Part shown: piece after piece, positions 22,485-30,359 of the stretch
Numbering within the stretch: the stretch's first letter is position 1
How the letters are laid out: every line of letters starts with the position of its first letter
Position numbers and translations under genes: made by a program
The notes under the pieces: generated by a model
Told to the model about the DNA's origin: nothing
The model's input: only the letters and a program-made list of their open reading frames with translations
Databases searched by the model: none
Assembly: GCA_964581605.1 (NCBI GenBank)
Contig: CAZOPF010000072.1
Span: 1 to 30,390 of the forward strand
Length of the DNA: 30,390 nucleotides
DNA from: CAADGU01 sp964581605
GTDB taxonomy: Bacteria > Chloroflexota > Anaerolineae > Promineifilales > Promineifilaceae
Direction of reading: 5' to 3'

Positions 22485-23099
22485 TTACCGTTTGCCGTAG
22501 TCGAGGATGCGGGCGGCAACGGAGCGGGTGTCTTCTTTTTTGCCGATGCCCCGTGCTTCCTGCCATTTCTGGCGAGCCACCTCCAGGTCACGGCTCAGTT
22601 TCATCCAGTCATCCACCACCAGCAGCAGGCCAGGGCGCTGTGGGCTGAAGAGGAAACGGGAGAAGTGGCGGCGGTTTTTCTTGAGTGCGGGCGGGATGCT
22701 GATAAATTCAATAAAGCCGCAGGTGTATTCATAGAGGGGGTCTACGCGGAAATGGTCACCCATTTTCAGGGATTGAGGGTCATGGTGTTGGGCCATGTGG
22801 GTGGAGGTGATGGAGGCGATACGGCCGTAACTGATTTTGACGGCCGTGAGTGGCCCTTGCAACAGCACATATTTCGGCGTCACAATCAGCGCCGACCGCC
22901 GCACCAGATATGCGTAATATACCCACAGCCCCACCAGTACGGGAATGATCAGCCACAGCACAAACCAGAATTCCCCCATCACGGGCGTGATCAACCGGTC
23001 ATACAGGCCCAACGCCAGCAGCAGCAGCCACAGCAGCAGCAATTTACCCCGCACGCGGCGGCTGGCAAATTCGTAGAGGAGCAGGCGGTGTTTTTTCAT
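22485..23099 (-). CDS. Membrane protein with PH-like domain
   Basis: This 204-residue protein starts with a basic segment and two adjacent transmembrane helices (LLLLWLLLLALGLYDRLI and FVLWLIIPVLVGLWVYYAYL), then a beta-rich cytosolic region (SALIVTPKYVLLQGPLTAVKISYGRIASI) of the bacterial PH/YdbT type, and ends in a basic helix. No enzyme motif is visible. ATG 23099 is chosen; the upstream codons would translate the MITE-like element. The gene is coupled to fadD. The family resemblance is moderate. Confidence 0.7.
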   Translation of the reverse strand: MKKHRLLLYEFASRRVRGKLLLLWLLLLALGLYDRLITPVMGEFWFVLWLIIPVLVGLWVYYAYLVRRSALIVTPKYVLLQGPLTAVKISYGRIASITSTHMAQHHDPQSLKMGDHFRVDPLYEYTCGFIEFISIPPALKKNRRHFSRFLFSPQRPGLLLVVDDWMKLSRDLEVARQKWQEARGIGKKEDTRSVAARILDYGKR

Positions 23100-23108
23100 G
23101 GTTTGGGG

Positions 23109-23176
23109 AGGGGCGAGGCAGTTGGGGAGCAATGGGTCTCGCCAGACAAGGCGTTTCCCAACTGCTGCGCCCCTAC
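23109..23176. repeat. MITE-like element, copy 2
   Basis: The arm AGGGGCGAGGCAGTTGGG at 23109-23126 faces CCCAACTGCTGCGCCCCTAC at 23157-23176 with one mismatch region. The centre contains CAGACAAGGCGTTTCCC, similar to copy 1. As in copy 1, the minus-strand end supplies a TAG stop, here that of the small gene at 23173. Confidence 0.82.
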
Positions 23177-23490
23177 AGTTGGAAAATTCCCCGATACGGT
23201 ACAACTTTATAGCTGAAATCGGTGACATAGGGGGCTAACTGCTCGTTCAGGGCGCCCCAGGTTTCGCTTTCCAGCAGGTCGTTCAGGGTGGTGCGGTCAC
23301 GGCAGACAAAACCGATGAGCCGGTTGGGCGCATCACCGTAGGCTGTGTGCCAGGCTTCGCTGATCTGGAAACCCATGTTTTGCATCTCCGGGATGTATCG
23401 CTGCAAGACAAACTGGCGATATTCGTTGGCGCTCTCCGGCCGCACATCATAACTCAACAATAACTTCAATCCAGGATAATCTTCGTTCAT
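23173..23490 (-). CDS. Small dimeric alpha-beta barrel (NIPSNAP-like) protein
   Basis: This 105-residue protein has the pattern of a ferredoxin-like alpha-beta barrel: LLLSYDVRPESANEYRQFVLQRYIPEM, then FQISEAWHTAYGD, RLIGFVCRDRTTLNDLLES and TDFSYKVVPY. The N-terminal strand/helix and the C-terminal strand ending in Val-Val-Pro-Tyr resemble NIPSNAP and ABM-type proteins. No catalytic residue is clear. The ribosome site is weak (AGAGAGG about 13 bases upstream). The TAG stop comes from the MITE-like element. The fold is inferred and no function is assigned. Confidence 0.7.
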   Translation of the reverse strand: MNEDYPGLKLLLSYDVRPESANEYRQFVLQRYIPEMQNMGFQISEAWHTAYGDAPNRLIGFVCRDRTTLNDLLESETWGALNEQLAPYVTDFSYKVVPYRGIFQL

Positions 23491-23514
23491 AATGGCGTTG
23501 TGCCTCTCTTTGCA

Positions 23515-23584
23515 GGTAATCGGTTAGCGGTGAGCGGTAATCGGTGTAACTTTTCCAATAACCGATTACTGATTGCTGATTACG
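23515..23584. repeat. Inverted repeat, GTAATCGG-unit type
   Basis: GGTAATCGGTTAGCGGTGAG units on the left face AATAACCGATTACTGATTGC on the right. It fills the space between the kinase stop and the start of the small barrel gene. Confidence 0.85.
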
Positions 23585-23585
23585 T

Positions 23586-25313
23586 TTATTTTGCCAGGGG
23601 AATGGTAAACGTAAACGTGCTGCCTGTGCCCAATTTACTGGTGAAACGGATTTGCCCGCCCTGGGCTTCTACCATTTTACGCACAATGGATAGACCCAAC
23701 CCCCAGCCAGGCTGTTCGCGCACGGCATGGTCTTCAGCGCGGAAGAATTGGGTAAACAGCTTTTTCTGGTTTTCTTCAGAAATACCGATGCCGGTGTCTT
23801 GCACGGAGACGGCCGCAAACCCCGTCTCCCGCACCACCCGTACAAATATCTGCCCCCCATCGGGCGTGTATTTGTTGGCATTGCTGACCAGATTGGTGAG
23901 TACCTGGGCAATACGCACCGGGTCAGCGTATACATCCGGTACTTCATCCTCAATGTCAATACGCAATGTTTGTTGGCGGGCATCAATACGTTCGTGCAGG
24001 CTGCCGGTCACATCGGCCACCGTTTCCCGAATGTCAAAGGGTTTGTTGTTGAAGGTCATACGGCCGCTTTCGATGCGATTGATGTCTGACAGGTCAGAAA
24101 TAAGCGTGCTCATGCGCTGCAAATTGCGCCGGATCACCTCCAGGAACTGTTTTTGTTGGTCGTTCAGTGGCCCGGCCACACCACTGATGATGAGATCGGC
24201 ATACCCTTTAATGGAGGTCATGGGCACGCGCAACTCGTGGGCCACCAGGCTGACAAACTCGCTTTTAGCGGTGTTGGCCGCGTTGATTTGTTCGTACAAT
24301 TGGGCGTTGTTAATGGCTACGGCCGCACGGTCGGCCAATCGCTCCACAAAAGCAATGTCTTCGCGGTTGATTTCGCGGGCGTGTTGTGTTTCCAACGTGA
24401 TCAGACCGGTGACGTCGCCTGCCTGCTGAATGGGTACGGCTAACTGCACAGTGGCCGGTGTGCCATCAATAGATTCTGCCTCATTCACGTTATGGGTGAG
24501 GATGGCCCGATTTTCCACCAATACCTGGCGCACAATGGGGTGATCTACAGGCACATCGCGGGTTTCATCCACCTCCTCTGCGCCCCGAAAAACCATGAGG
24601 CGTAGATACGGCGGAGCGTCTTCTGGTTGTTCAAACAGGCCAATGGAACCGCCATCGGCATTGATGAGGGCAATGGCCCAATTAAGCGCCAGACTGAGGA
24701 CGCGGTTGAGTTCCAACGATTTATTCAACTGCTGGTCAATGCGCTGGAAGATGGAGAGCTCCTCCACGCGGCGGGAAAGGGCGGCGTCCGTTTGGGTGAA
24801 GAGGCGGGCATTTTCAATGGCCACGGCCGCCTGATTGGTAAAGGTCATCAACAAATCCAGGTCGGCCGTTTCAAACACACCGCTGAAGAGGCGATTGTCC
24901 ACGTAAACGGCGCCGAGGGTGAAGCCACGCGCCTGCAAGGGGGCACACATGATGGAGCGAAGCTGGTAACCAACGACGCTTTGTTGCCCGGCGAAACGGG
25001 CGTCTTCCTGGGCATTGCTGGTGAGGATGCCTTCACCACTGGCGACGGCGCGTTCGATGACGGTGCGGCTGATGTGCATGGCCGCCCCTTCTATCGTTTT
25101 CTGGTCTACATTGCGAGCAGCGCGGGTGGTGAGTTGGCCGCTGTTTTCGTCGTAGAGCATGAGAAAGCCGCGTTCTGCGCCGGTGAGTTGGATGATGGCA
25201 TCCATGACCTGGTTAAGCACTTCGTCCAGGTCAAGGCTTTTGCCCAGTTGGGAACTGACTTCATAGAGGGCGGATAAACGGGCCTGCTGGCGCTCGAGGG
25301 TCGGTTCGCTCAT
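23586..25313 (-). CDS. Soluble sensor histidine kinase with two GAF domains
   Basis: This 575-residue cytosolic kinase has GAF domains at about 18-170 and 190-335, then HisKA with the phospho-acceptor His359 in VAHELRVPMTS, and HATPase_c with NLVSNANKYTPDG (N), DTGIGIS (G1) and GWGLGLSIV (G2). There is no transmembrane segment, receiver domain or adjacent response regulator. The GAF-domain linker carries coiled-coil signatures (RRVEELSIFQRIDQQL). ATG 25313 is chosen; the upstream residues (MAILQSPNLPISSTT) translate the repeat at 25318-25350. The full ACGGCCGT octamer is absent here, but four ACGGCCGC variants are present. Confidence 0.93.
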   Translation of the reverse strand: MSEPTLERQQARLSALYEVSSQLGKSLDLDEVLNQVMDAIIQLTGAERGFLMLYDENSGQLTTRAARNVDQKTIEGAAMHISRTVIERAVASGEGILTSNAQEDARFAGQQSVVGYQLRSIMCAPLQARGFTLGAVYVDNRLFSGVFETADLDLLMTFTNQAAVAIENARLFTQTDAALSRRVEELSIFQRIDQQLNKSLELNRVLSLALNWAIALINADGGSIGLFEQPEDAPPYLRLMVFRGAEEVDETRDVPVDHPIVRQVLVENRAILTHNVNEAESIDGTPATVQLAVPIQQAGDVTGLITLETQHAREINREDIAFVERLADRAAVAINNAQLYEQINAANTAKSEFVSLVAHELRVPMTSIKGYADLIISGVAGPLNDQQKQFLEVIRRNLQRMSTLISDLSDINRIESGRMTFNNKPFDIRETVADVTGSLHERIDARQQTLRIDIEDEVPDVYADPVRIAQVLTNLVSNANKYTPDGGQIFVRVVRETGFAAVSVQDTGIGISEENQKKLFTQFFRAEDHAVREQPGWGLGLSIVRKMVEAQGGQIRFTSKLGTGSTFTFTIPLAK

Positions 25314-25317
25314 AGTC

Positions 25318-25492
25318 GTGGAGGAGATTGGGAGATTAGGAGATTGAAGAATAGCCAAGTAACCGTGCCGTAATTATGTAATTGAGTAATTTGGTAATTA
25401 GCCGCTTCAATTACTTAATTACCCAATTACTCAATCGCTAACTTAGTTGCAAACGATCACTAACTCTCAATCTCTCAACCTCCTGATCTCTG
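25318..25492. repeat. Nested inverted repeats between kinase and nth
   Basis: The outer arms are GAGATTGGGAGATTAGGAG (25326-25344) and CTCTCAATCTCTCAACCTCC (25465-25484). Inside them lies a separate inverted repeat, 25378-25435, of GTAATTGAG/CAATTACCC units. The right outer arm encodes the last residues of endonuclease III. It looks like one repeat class inserted within another. Confidence 0.8.
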
Positions 25493-26162
25493 CTTGATAA
25501 TAGTCACAGTATAGTTGCAAGATGCAGATTTCACATTTTGGGTTGCGTGCCCGGCATATGGTACGGCCGTGCCGGATAAGGTTGATGTGCATGGGATAGA
25601 ATGTTGTTTTGTCCCCTCTATTTTGCAGGATATTGTGCGCTTTGTCAGCCGTGACTTTGTGGTCAATCAGTCCCAGGCGGCGGGTGAGGCGGTACACATG
25701 GGTGTCCACAGGGAAACACGGCCGCCCAAAAGAAAACAGCAGGATGATGGCGGCCGTTTTGGGGCCAATGCCGTTGATCTGCATCAGCCAACGTTGGGCT
25801 TCATCGAGCGGTAAATCATTGAGAAAATCCAGATCAATTGTGCCCCGTTCCTGGTAAATGAAACGCAGCGCGGCCTGGATACGTGGCCCTTTCTGGTTGG
25901 CTAAACCGGCGGAGTAGATGGTTTGAATGACCTCCGCTTCGGGAGCGTTCAGCACGCTTTCCCAGTCCGGGTAGCGGCTTTTGAGGGCATTGAAACCTTT
26001 ATCGCGGTTCGTATCAGAAGTGGCCTGGGAGAGAATAGTACAAACCAGTTCATCTACTGGGGGTGTGTGGGGCTGCCATTGGGGTTCGCCATAAACATGA
26101 ACGAGGGATTGGTAGACGGCCGTATACTTCTCCTTGAACACATCATCCAGTGACTGATTCAT
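25467..26162 (-). CDS. nth: Endonuclease III-like DNA glycosylase/AP lyase
   Basis: This 231-residue base-excision repair enzyme removes oxidised pyrimidines. The helix-hairpin-helix motif is LMQINGIGPKTAAI with the catalytic Lys135, and the catalytic Asp153 is in PVDTHVYRL. The iron-sulfur cluster cysteines are 203, 210, 213 and 219 (C-x6-C-x2-C-x5-C). The start overlaps the hepT stop by 20 bases, so it may be read as part of that transcript. The last residues (EIRRLRD) come from the repeat's outer arm and are beyond the cluster. All catalytic residues are present, so it should be active. Confidence 0.94.
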   Translation of the reverse strand: MNQSLDDVFKEKYTAVYQSLVHVYGEPQWQPHTPPVDELVCTILSQATSDTNRDKGFNALKSRYPDWESVLNAPEAEVIQTIYSAGLANQKGPRIQAALRFIYQERGTIDLDFLNDLPLDEAQRWLMQINGIGPKTAAIILLFSFGRPCFPVDTHVYRLTRRLGLIDHKVTADKAHNILQNRGDKTTFYPMHINLIRHGRTICRARNPKCEICILQLYCDYYQAEIRRLRD

Positions 26163-26496
26163 TGATGTTGCCCATATCCTCAATTTGCGTCAGTAACTCG
26201 GGGATCTTATTTTTAACCACATCCCAGATGATGTTGTCATCAAGGCCAAAATAAGCATGAATGACAACATCTCGCAGCCCCACAATTTTGCGCCACTCAA
26301 TATGAGAAAACTGAGAGCGAATTGAATCTGGAATATGTTTAGCAGCTTCTCCAATGATTTCTATGTTGCGTAGGGTGGCATCATAAACGAGAGTATTGCT
26401 GAAAAATTCTTGACGTGAAAGTCCTTGCGTGTACTTGATGATTTTGCGGCAGCTATCCCGTATATCATCCAGAAACATCTGACGCTCACGTGACAT
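26143..26496 (-). CDS. hepT: HepT-like HEPN ribonuclease toxin (DUF86)
   Basis: This 117-residue all-helical HEPN protein belongs to the HepT/DUF86 family, which cuts RNA when unrestrained. The active motif is R75-x4-H80-x-Y82 (RDVVIHAY). The tyrosine is the residue AMPylated by the partner MntA in characterised pairs. RNIEIIGEAAKHIP and WRKIVGLRD are family-typical. ATG 26496 has AAGG at good spacing and overlaps the mntA 3' end; a GTG two codons upstream is less likely. GC content is lower than around it, and no octamer is seen. Confidence 0.93.
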   Translation of the reverse strand: MSRERQMFLDDIRDSCRKIIKYTQGLSRQEFFSNTLVYDATLRNIEIIGEAAKHIPDSIRSQFSHIEWRKIVGLRDVVIHAYFGLDDNIIWDVVKNKIPELLTQIEDMGNINESVTG

Positions 26497-26776
26497 AGAC
26501 ACCTTCTTTCATCATTGAGGATCTGATTTGTTCTCTAACAGCATCGGCTGTTACTAAGTCAATTGGACGTTCCAGCAAATCTTCCAGGAAAAACTTCAAA
26601 TCCATGTACATATCAAATGTTGGTAGTGATTTGAATCTAACAAGAAAATCTACATCGCTTGAGTCCTGGCTTTCTGATCGGGCGACAGAACCGAAAAGCA
26701 TCAAAGACTCAACTTCAAATGCATCAAGATCAGTCCGATGTTGCTGAAGCACTTTGAGAACATTTTCTTTATCCAT
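26486..26776 (-). CDS. mntA: MntA-like minimal nucleotidyltransferase antitoxin
   Basis: This 96-residue MNT-fold nucleotidyltransferase has the signature GS-x10-D-x-D with Gly29, Ser30, Asp41 and Asp43. Known MntA proteins neutralise HepT by transferring AMP groups to its tyrosine. It overlaps hepT by 11 bases, the usual antitoxin-first order. The C-terminal half is helical. A divergent gene starts 110 bases upstream, so the shared intergenic space holds its promoter. Codon and base use differ from neighbouring GC-rich genes, which suggests transfer. Confidence 0.93.
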   Translation of the reverse strand: MDKENVLKVLQQHRTDLDAFEVESLMLFGSVARSESQDSSDVDFLVRFKSLPTFDMYMDLKFFLEDLLERPIDLVTADAVREQIRSSMMKEGVYVT

Positions 26777-26885
26777 GCGCCAATTTTATCACAAACCAGC
26801 CAGGCCCAAACGGTTTATTTTGAACTGTTTTTATTTGAAGCCACCCAACCTTGCGAGCGTTGCCATTTTGATGAGGATGGGGAAA

Positions 26886-27353
26886 ATGAAGGGCATGGAG
26901 ACGCTTTCATACCGTCAATTTCTGGCCACATTGCCGCCCATAGTCACGCCTTTTCTGCCGACTCATTTACAAGGCATTCAGGTGAAACAACCCTGGCAAT
27001 GGTTGGTGCAGTTTCATTTTGGTGAACCACGCCTCCACTATGAAGTGTCTCGCGTTTCACGGCGGCAGGGATGGGAATTGGGTTTCCATTTCGAGGCCAC
27101 CGATCCGCGCCTGAACCGGTTTTTGCTGGATGGTTTTCGCCGCCACCTGTTTGAAATCAAGGATACGCTGGGCGAGAGCATAGAGGCAGAGATGTGGGAT
27201 AAGGGGTGGACGAAGATTTATGAGGTGTACCCGGATGCGCCGTTGACGCGGAGTTACCAGACGGCCGTTGCCCAACGCTTAACTACCATCATCACCTGCC
27301 TACACCCCATTTTTGTGGATTTGCGCGGCGCGGTGACGGCCGTGTATCGGTGA
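26886..27353 (+). CDS. Hypothetical protein
   Basis: This 155-residue soluble protein of no recognised family has aromatic-rich segments (QPWQWLVQFHFGEPRLHYEV, then GWELGFHFEATDPRLNRFLLDGF) and a C-terminal helix ending in IFVDLRGAVTAVYR. ATG 26886 is favoured, with a GAGG element upstream; ATG 26895 is nearby, and earlier starts reach into the divergent promoter region. The gene ends in an octamer-containing codon run. It contains two octamers, so it is probably native and separate from the TA module it faces. Confidence 0.65.
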   Translation: MKGMETLSYRQFLATLPPIVTPFLPTHLQGIQVKQPWQWLVQFHFGEPRLHYEVSRVSRRQGWELGFHFEATDPRLNRFLLDGFRRHLFEIKDTLGESIEAEMWDKGWTKIYEVYPDAPLTRSYQTAVAQRLTTIITCLHPIFVDLRGAVTAVYR

Positions 27354-27411
27354 ATGGTAATCGGTTGCACAAAGTCCGAAGCTCGAAACCTGGTATGCAA
27401 AGGGCGACAAG

Positions 27412-27969
27412 ATGATATTTGAAAATGCAGATTCGTTGGGCAAATGGTTGGCGGAAAATGGTGTAGATATGGCCTTATGGGGTCGGAATGGGTACAAAAC
27501 GGCCGTTGACCTGTGGTTGGAAGTGGAACAAGGGGATTGCATTTTGCTAGGGCCGCCCCCACTACGGGTGGTGCGTGTCACACAGGTCATCATTCAGCAA
27601 GAAGGCAAGGTGTTGATTGAGGGGGCGCAGGAGATGGGGGACGGCCGTATCCGCACCCGCCATTTTTTCCCTTCCGAAAAGATGAAACGGGGCGAACCAC
27701 CAGCCGCCGCTGCCTTGCGCTGCCTGCGTGAAGAATTAGGTATTGCTCCCGTACAGGTCATCGTCCTGTCAGAAGGTGATTCTCAGACCGAAGAATGTGA
27801 TTCCCCCTCCTACCCCGGATTAAAGACACAGTATCATTTTGTGGAAATGGTGGCACACATTCGCGGGTTGCCGCTTCAAGATTTCTGGCATGAAAACAGT
27901 GCTTACCACTTGAATGATCCCGTAAAACGGCATCATTGGGTTTGGGCATTAGTAAACGGTGAACAGTGA
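27412..27969 (+). CDS. NUDIX-fold protein with degenerate Nudix box
   Basis: This 185-residue protein has a NUDIX-like segment RGEPPAAAALRCLREELGI (93-111). It keeps Glu95, Arg103, Glu107, Glu108 and Gly110, but the expected glutamate next to Arg103 is Cys104 and the leading glycine is missing. Metal binding may be partly lost, so hydrolase activity is uncertain. A beta-rich N-terminal domain of about 50 residues precedes it. ATG 27412 has only a weak ribosome site. The last five codons (VNGEQ) and stop lie in the inverted repeat at 27953-27992. The call is moderate for fold and low for function. Confidence 0.72.
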   Translation: MIFENADSLGKWLAENGVDMALWGRNGYKTAVDLWLEVEQGDCILLGPPPLRVVRVTQVIIQQEGKVLIEGAQEMGDGRIRTRHFFPSEKMKRGEPPAAAALRCLREELGIAPVQVIVLSEGDSQTEECDSPSYPGLKTQYHFVEMVAHIRGLPLQDFWHENSAYHLNDPVKRHHWVWALVNGEQ

Positions 27970-27992
27970 ACGGTTCACTGTTTACCAATTAC
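27953..27992. repeat. Inverted repeat shared by two convergent stops
   Basis: AAACGGTGAACAGTGAACGG on the left faces TTCACTGTTTACC on the right. The NUDIX gene and the flippase-like gene both end in CAG TGA within this palindrome, five bases apart, with near-symmetric ends. Confidence 0.8.
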
Positions 27993-28949
27993 TTCCATCC
28001 CTACCACAGCCAATCCCCACAACGCCAGCAGGAAATTCCAAAACATCTCAATGACATGCAAGATGATGGCATAGGCCAGGAGGAATTCGGGCGAGAAACC
28101 TACGGCTGCCAGCGGCGCCACCACCGACCCATGAAAAAAGCCGGGCGTCGTCGGTGCTGAAGGGGGGGAGAGCGCCAGCGCACCAATGGCGATGGGCAGT
28201 CGGTCGGCGGCCGGAACAGCCTCGCCAAAGGCCAGCAGTGAGACGTAAAAAAACGCCCCAAAACAGCCCCAGGAGAGCAAAGACCAGCCCAGCCCCTGCC
28301 CCAGACGTGCGGAAGAGGCCACGTATTGCAGATTATCCAGCAGATCGGTGAGCCAGTGTTGGACGGTTTCCGGTTTCATACGAGGCAGGCGGGAGAGTAC
28401 GGCCGTGCCCCGCGCCAATGTCCACTCCCGATGCCACGTTAGCCAGAAAATTAACCCCAACAGCACAGCCACCAGCAACACACCACCCGCCATACTGGCC
28501 GGTGTTATTTCCAGACCACTACCCAGGGCAACGGCCGTGACCAACGCCAACAGCCGCATCATCTGTTCAAACAACCGCTCCACCACAAAACTGGAAGTCG
28601 CCTCCGTATACGAAACCACGCCCCCCTGCCCCATGACCACAATGCGTATGCCCTCACCCACTCGCCCCGGAATCAGCAAATTGGCCGCGTGGCCGATATT
28701 GCTGGCATGGAAGGTGTGCAGGAAAGAGGGTTTGTTTTGCAGTAAGAAGCGCCAACGAGCAGCAAAAAACAGTAACCCTAATAACAAGAATATAGAAGCA
28801 GCCAGCAGGTAGAATGGTTTGACCTGGCGTAGGGTTTTGGTCACGGCCGTCACATCCACCAACGCCACCGCCAACGCCACACTCAACCCAATCACCGCCA
28901 CCAGGCCAATAATTTGCCAGAAAAGGCGGCGAGATTTTTGGGGTTGCAT
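27975..28949 (-). CDS. Flippase-like membrane protein (UPF0104/lysyl-PG synthase TM family)
   Basis: This 324-residue protein has about eight transmembrane helices and the family-typical RWRFLLQNK, NIGHAANLLIPGRVGEGIRI, FVVERLFEQ and GFFHGSVVAPLA motifs. Members are thought to move or modify lipids or lipid-linked sugars; no catalytic domain is attached. ATG 28949 is chosen; upstream in-frame codons (MRYWVISQYLN) translate repeat DNA at 28961-29002. The final codons lie in the repeat at 27953-27992. asnS follows 55 bases upstream on the same strand. Confidence 0.88.
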   Translation of the reverse strand: MQPQKSRRLFWQIIGLVAVIGLSVALAVALVDVTAVTKTLRQVKPFYLLAASIFLLLGLLFFAARWRFLLQNKPSFLHTFHASNIGHAANLLIPGRVGEGIRIVVMGQGGVVSYTEATSSFVVERLFEQMMRLLALVTAVALGSGLEITPASMAGGVLLVAVLLGLIFWLTWHREWTLARGTAVLSRLPRMKPETVQHWLTDLLDNLQYVASSARLGQGLGWSLLSWGCFGAFFYVSLLAFGEAVPAADRLPIAIGALALSPPSAPTTPGFFHGSVVAPLAAVGFSPEFLLAYAIILHVIEMFWNFLLALWGLAVVGMEVIGKQ

Positions 28950-28960
28950 AAAGTGGGGAT

Positions 28961-29002
28961 TGGTATTGAGGTATTGCGATATTACCCAATACCTCAATAT
29001 CT
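28961..29002. repeat. Inverted repeat, GGTATTGAG/CTCAATACC type
   Basis: TGGTATTGAGGTATTGCG faces TACCCAATACCTCAATATC. It is a variant of the GTAATTGGG type and lies between the asnS stop and the flippase start. Confidence 0.82.
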
Positions 29003-29004
29003 CT

Positions 29005-30342
29005 TTATGGAGTCATCCGGTTCAACGTCCGCGGGAACGGGCTGGTCTGGCGAATATGCTCAATGCCACAAATCCAGGCCACCGTGCGCTCCAGCCCCAG
29101 GCCAAAACCACTGTGCGGCACACTGCCAAATTGGCGCAACTCCACATACCAACGGTAATGCTCCAGCGGCAGCTGATGGCGTTTAATGGCGGCGATAAGT
29201 ACATCCGGGTCGCTCATCCGCTCGCTGCCGCCAATAATTTCGCCGTACCCTTCTGGGGCTAACAGGTCTACACTCTTGCACACCTCCGGCCGGCCGGGCC
29301 ACGGCTCCATATAAAACGCCTTTACCTGTGTCGGATAGCCATACACAAACACCGGCCGATCAAACTGCTTCGTCAACTCCGTCTCGTGCGGTGAGCCAAA
29401 ATCGTCCCCCCACTCAATTTTCAGCAGTTCCTTCAATTCCGGGTCATCGGTGGCCTCACGGATGGCATGGATGCGATCAATCGCTTCATCGTAGCTGATG
29501 CGCGGGAAGGGTGCCCTGATGTTTACCAGGGCGGTGGTGTCCCGTTCCAGCAACTCCAGTTCCGGGCCACGCTTTGCCAGGGTAGTTTGCACAATATATT
29601 CCACAAAGCGTTCCTCAAAGGCCATCAAAGCCTCCAGATCACAGAAGGCGATTTCCGGCTCCACCATCCAGAATTCGGCCAGGTGGCGGCGGGTTTTGGA
29701 CTTTTCGGCACGAAAGGTGGGGCCAAAACAGTAGACCCGGCCAAAGGCACCGATGTTGGCCTCGTTATAAAGCTGCCCCGTTTGGGCCAGATATGCCTTT
29801 TCCTCGAAGTAATCCACTTCAAACAGGGTACTTGTGCCTTCAGCGGCCGACGGCGTGATGATGGGCGTGTCTATGTTCAGGAAGCCTTCGTTATCCAGGA
29901 AGTCAATGATGGCCCGTTTGATGGTGGTGCGGATGCGCATGATCGCCCATTGTTGACTGGAACGCAGCCACAAATGGCGGTTGTCCATCAAAAATTCGAC
30001 GCCATGCTCTTTGGGGGTGATGGGGTAATCGTGGGTTTCTTGCAACACCGTCACTTGCTCAATGCCCACTTCATACCCTTTAGGCACACCCGGCGCACGT
30101 TCGTTTTCACGCACCAATCCGGTGACGATGAGGGAACTTTCTTGCCCAAGCTGTTTGAGCATTTCAAATAACTCATCACCCACTTCGGGGCGGAAAGCTA
30201 CGCCCTGAGTCATGCCGCTGCCATCGCGCAGGCGCAGGAAGATGAGCTTGCCTTTGTGGGTGCTGTTATAGAGCCAACCTTGAATGGTGACGTGCTGCCC
30301 AACGTATTGGGCGATATTTTCAATGCGAATGATGGGGGCCAT
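29005..30342 (-). CDS. asnS: Asparaginyl-tRNA synthetase
   Basis: This 445-residue class IIb aminoacyl-tRNA synthetase charges tRNA-Asn with asparagine. An N-terminal OB-fold anticodon-binding domain (about 1-100, with VTIQGWLYNSTHKGK) is followed by a class II catalytic core with motif 1 FLNIDTPIITPSAAEGTS, motif 2 FRAEKSKTRRHLAEFWMVE, motif 3 GLGLERTVAW and the C-terminal FPRTLNRMTP. ATG 30342 has GGAG at good spacing. No octamer occurs in this gene. It is intact and likely essential. Confidence 0.97.
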   Translation of the reverse strand: MAPIIRIENIAQYVGQHVTIQGWLYNSTHKGKLIFLRLRDGSGMTQGVAFRPEVGDELFEMLKQLGQESSLIVTGLVRENERAPGVPKGYEVGIEQVTVLQETHDYPITPKEHGVEFLMDNRHLWLRSSQQWAIMRIRTTIKRAIIDFLDNEGFLNIDTPIITPSAAEGTSTLFEVDYFEEKAYLAQTGQLYNEANIGAFGRVYCFGPTFRAEKSKTRRHLAEFWMVEPEIAFCDLEALMAFEERFVEYIVQTTLAKRGPELELLERDTTALVNIRAPFPRISYDEAIDRIHAIREATDDPELKELLKIEWGDDFGSPHETELTKQFDRPVFVYGYPTQVKAFYMEPWPGRPEVCKSVDLLAPEGYGEIIGGSERMSDPDVLIAAIKRHQLPLEHYRWYVELRQFGSVPHSGFGLGLERTVAWICGIEHIRQTSPFPRTLNRMTP

Positions 30343-30359
30343 AGGGTACTCCTGAAAGA

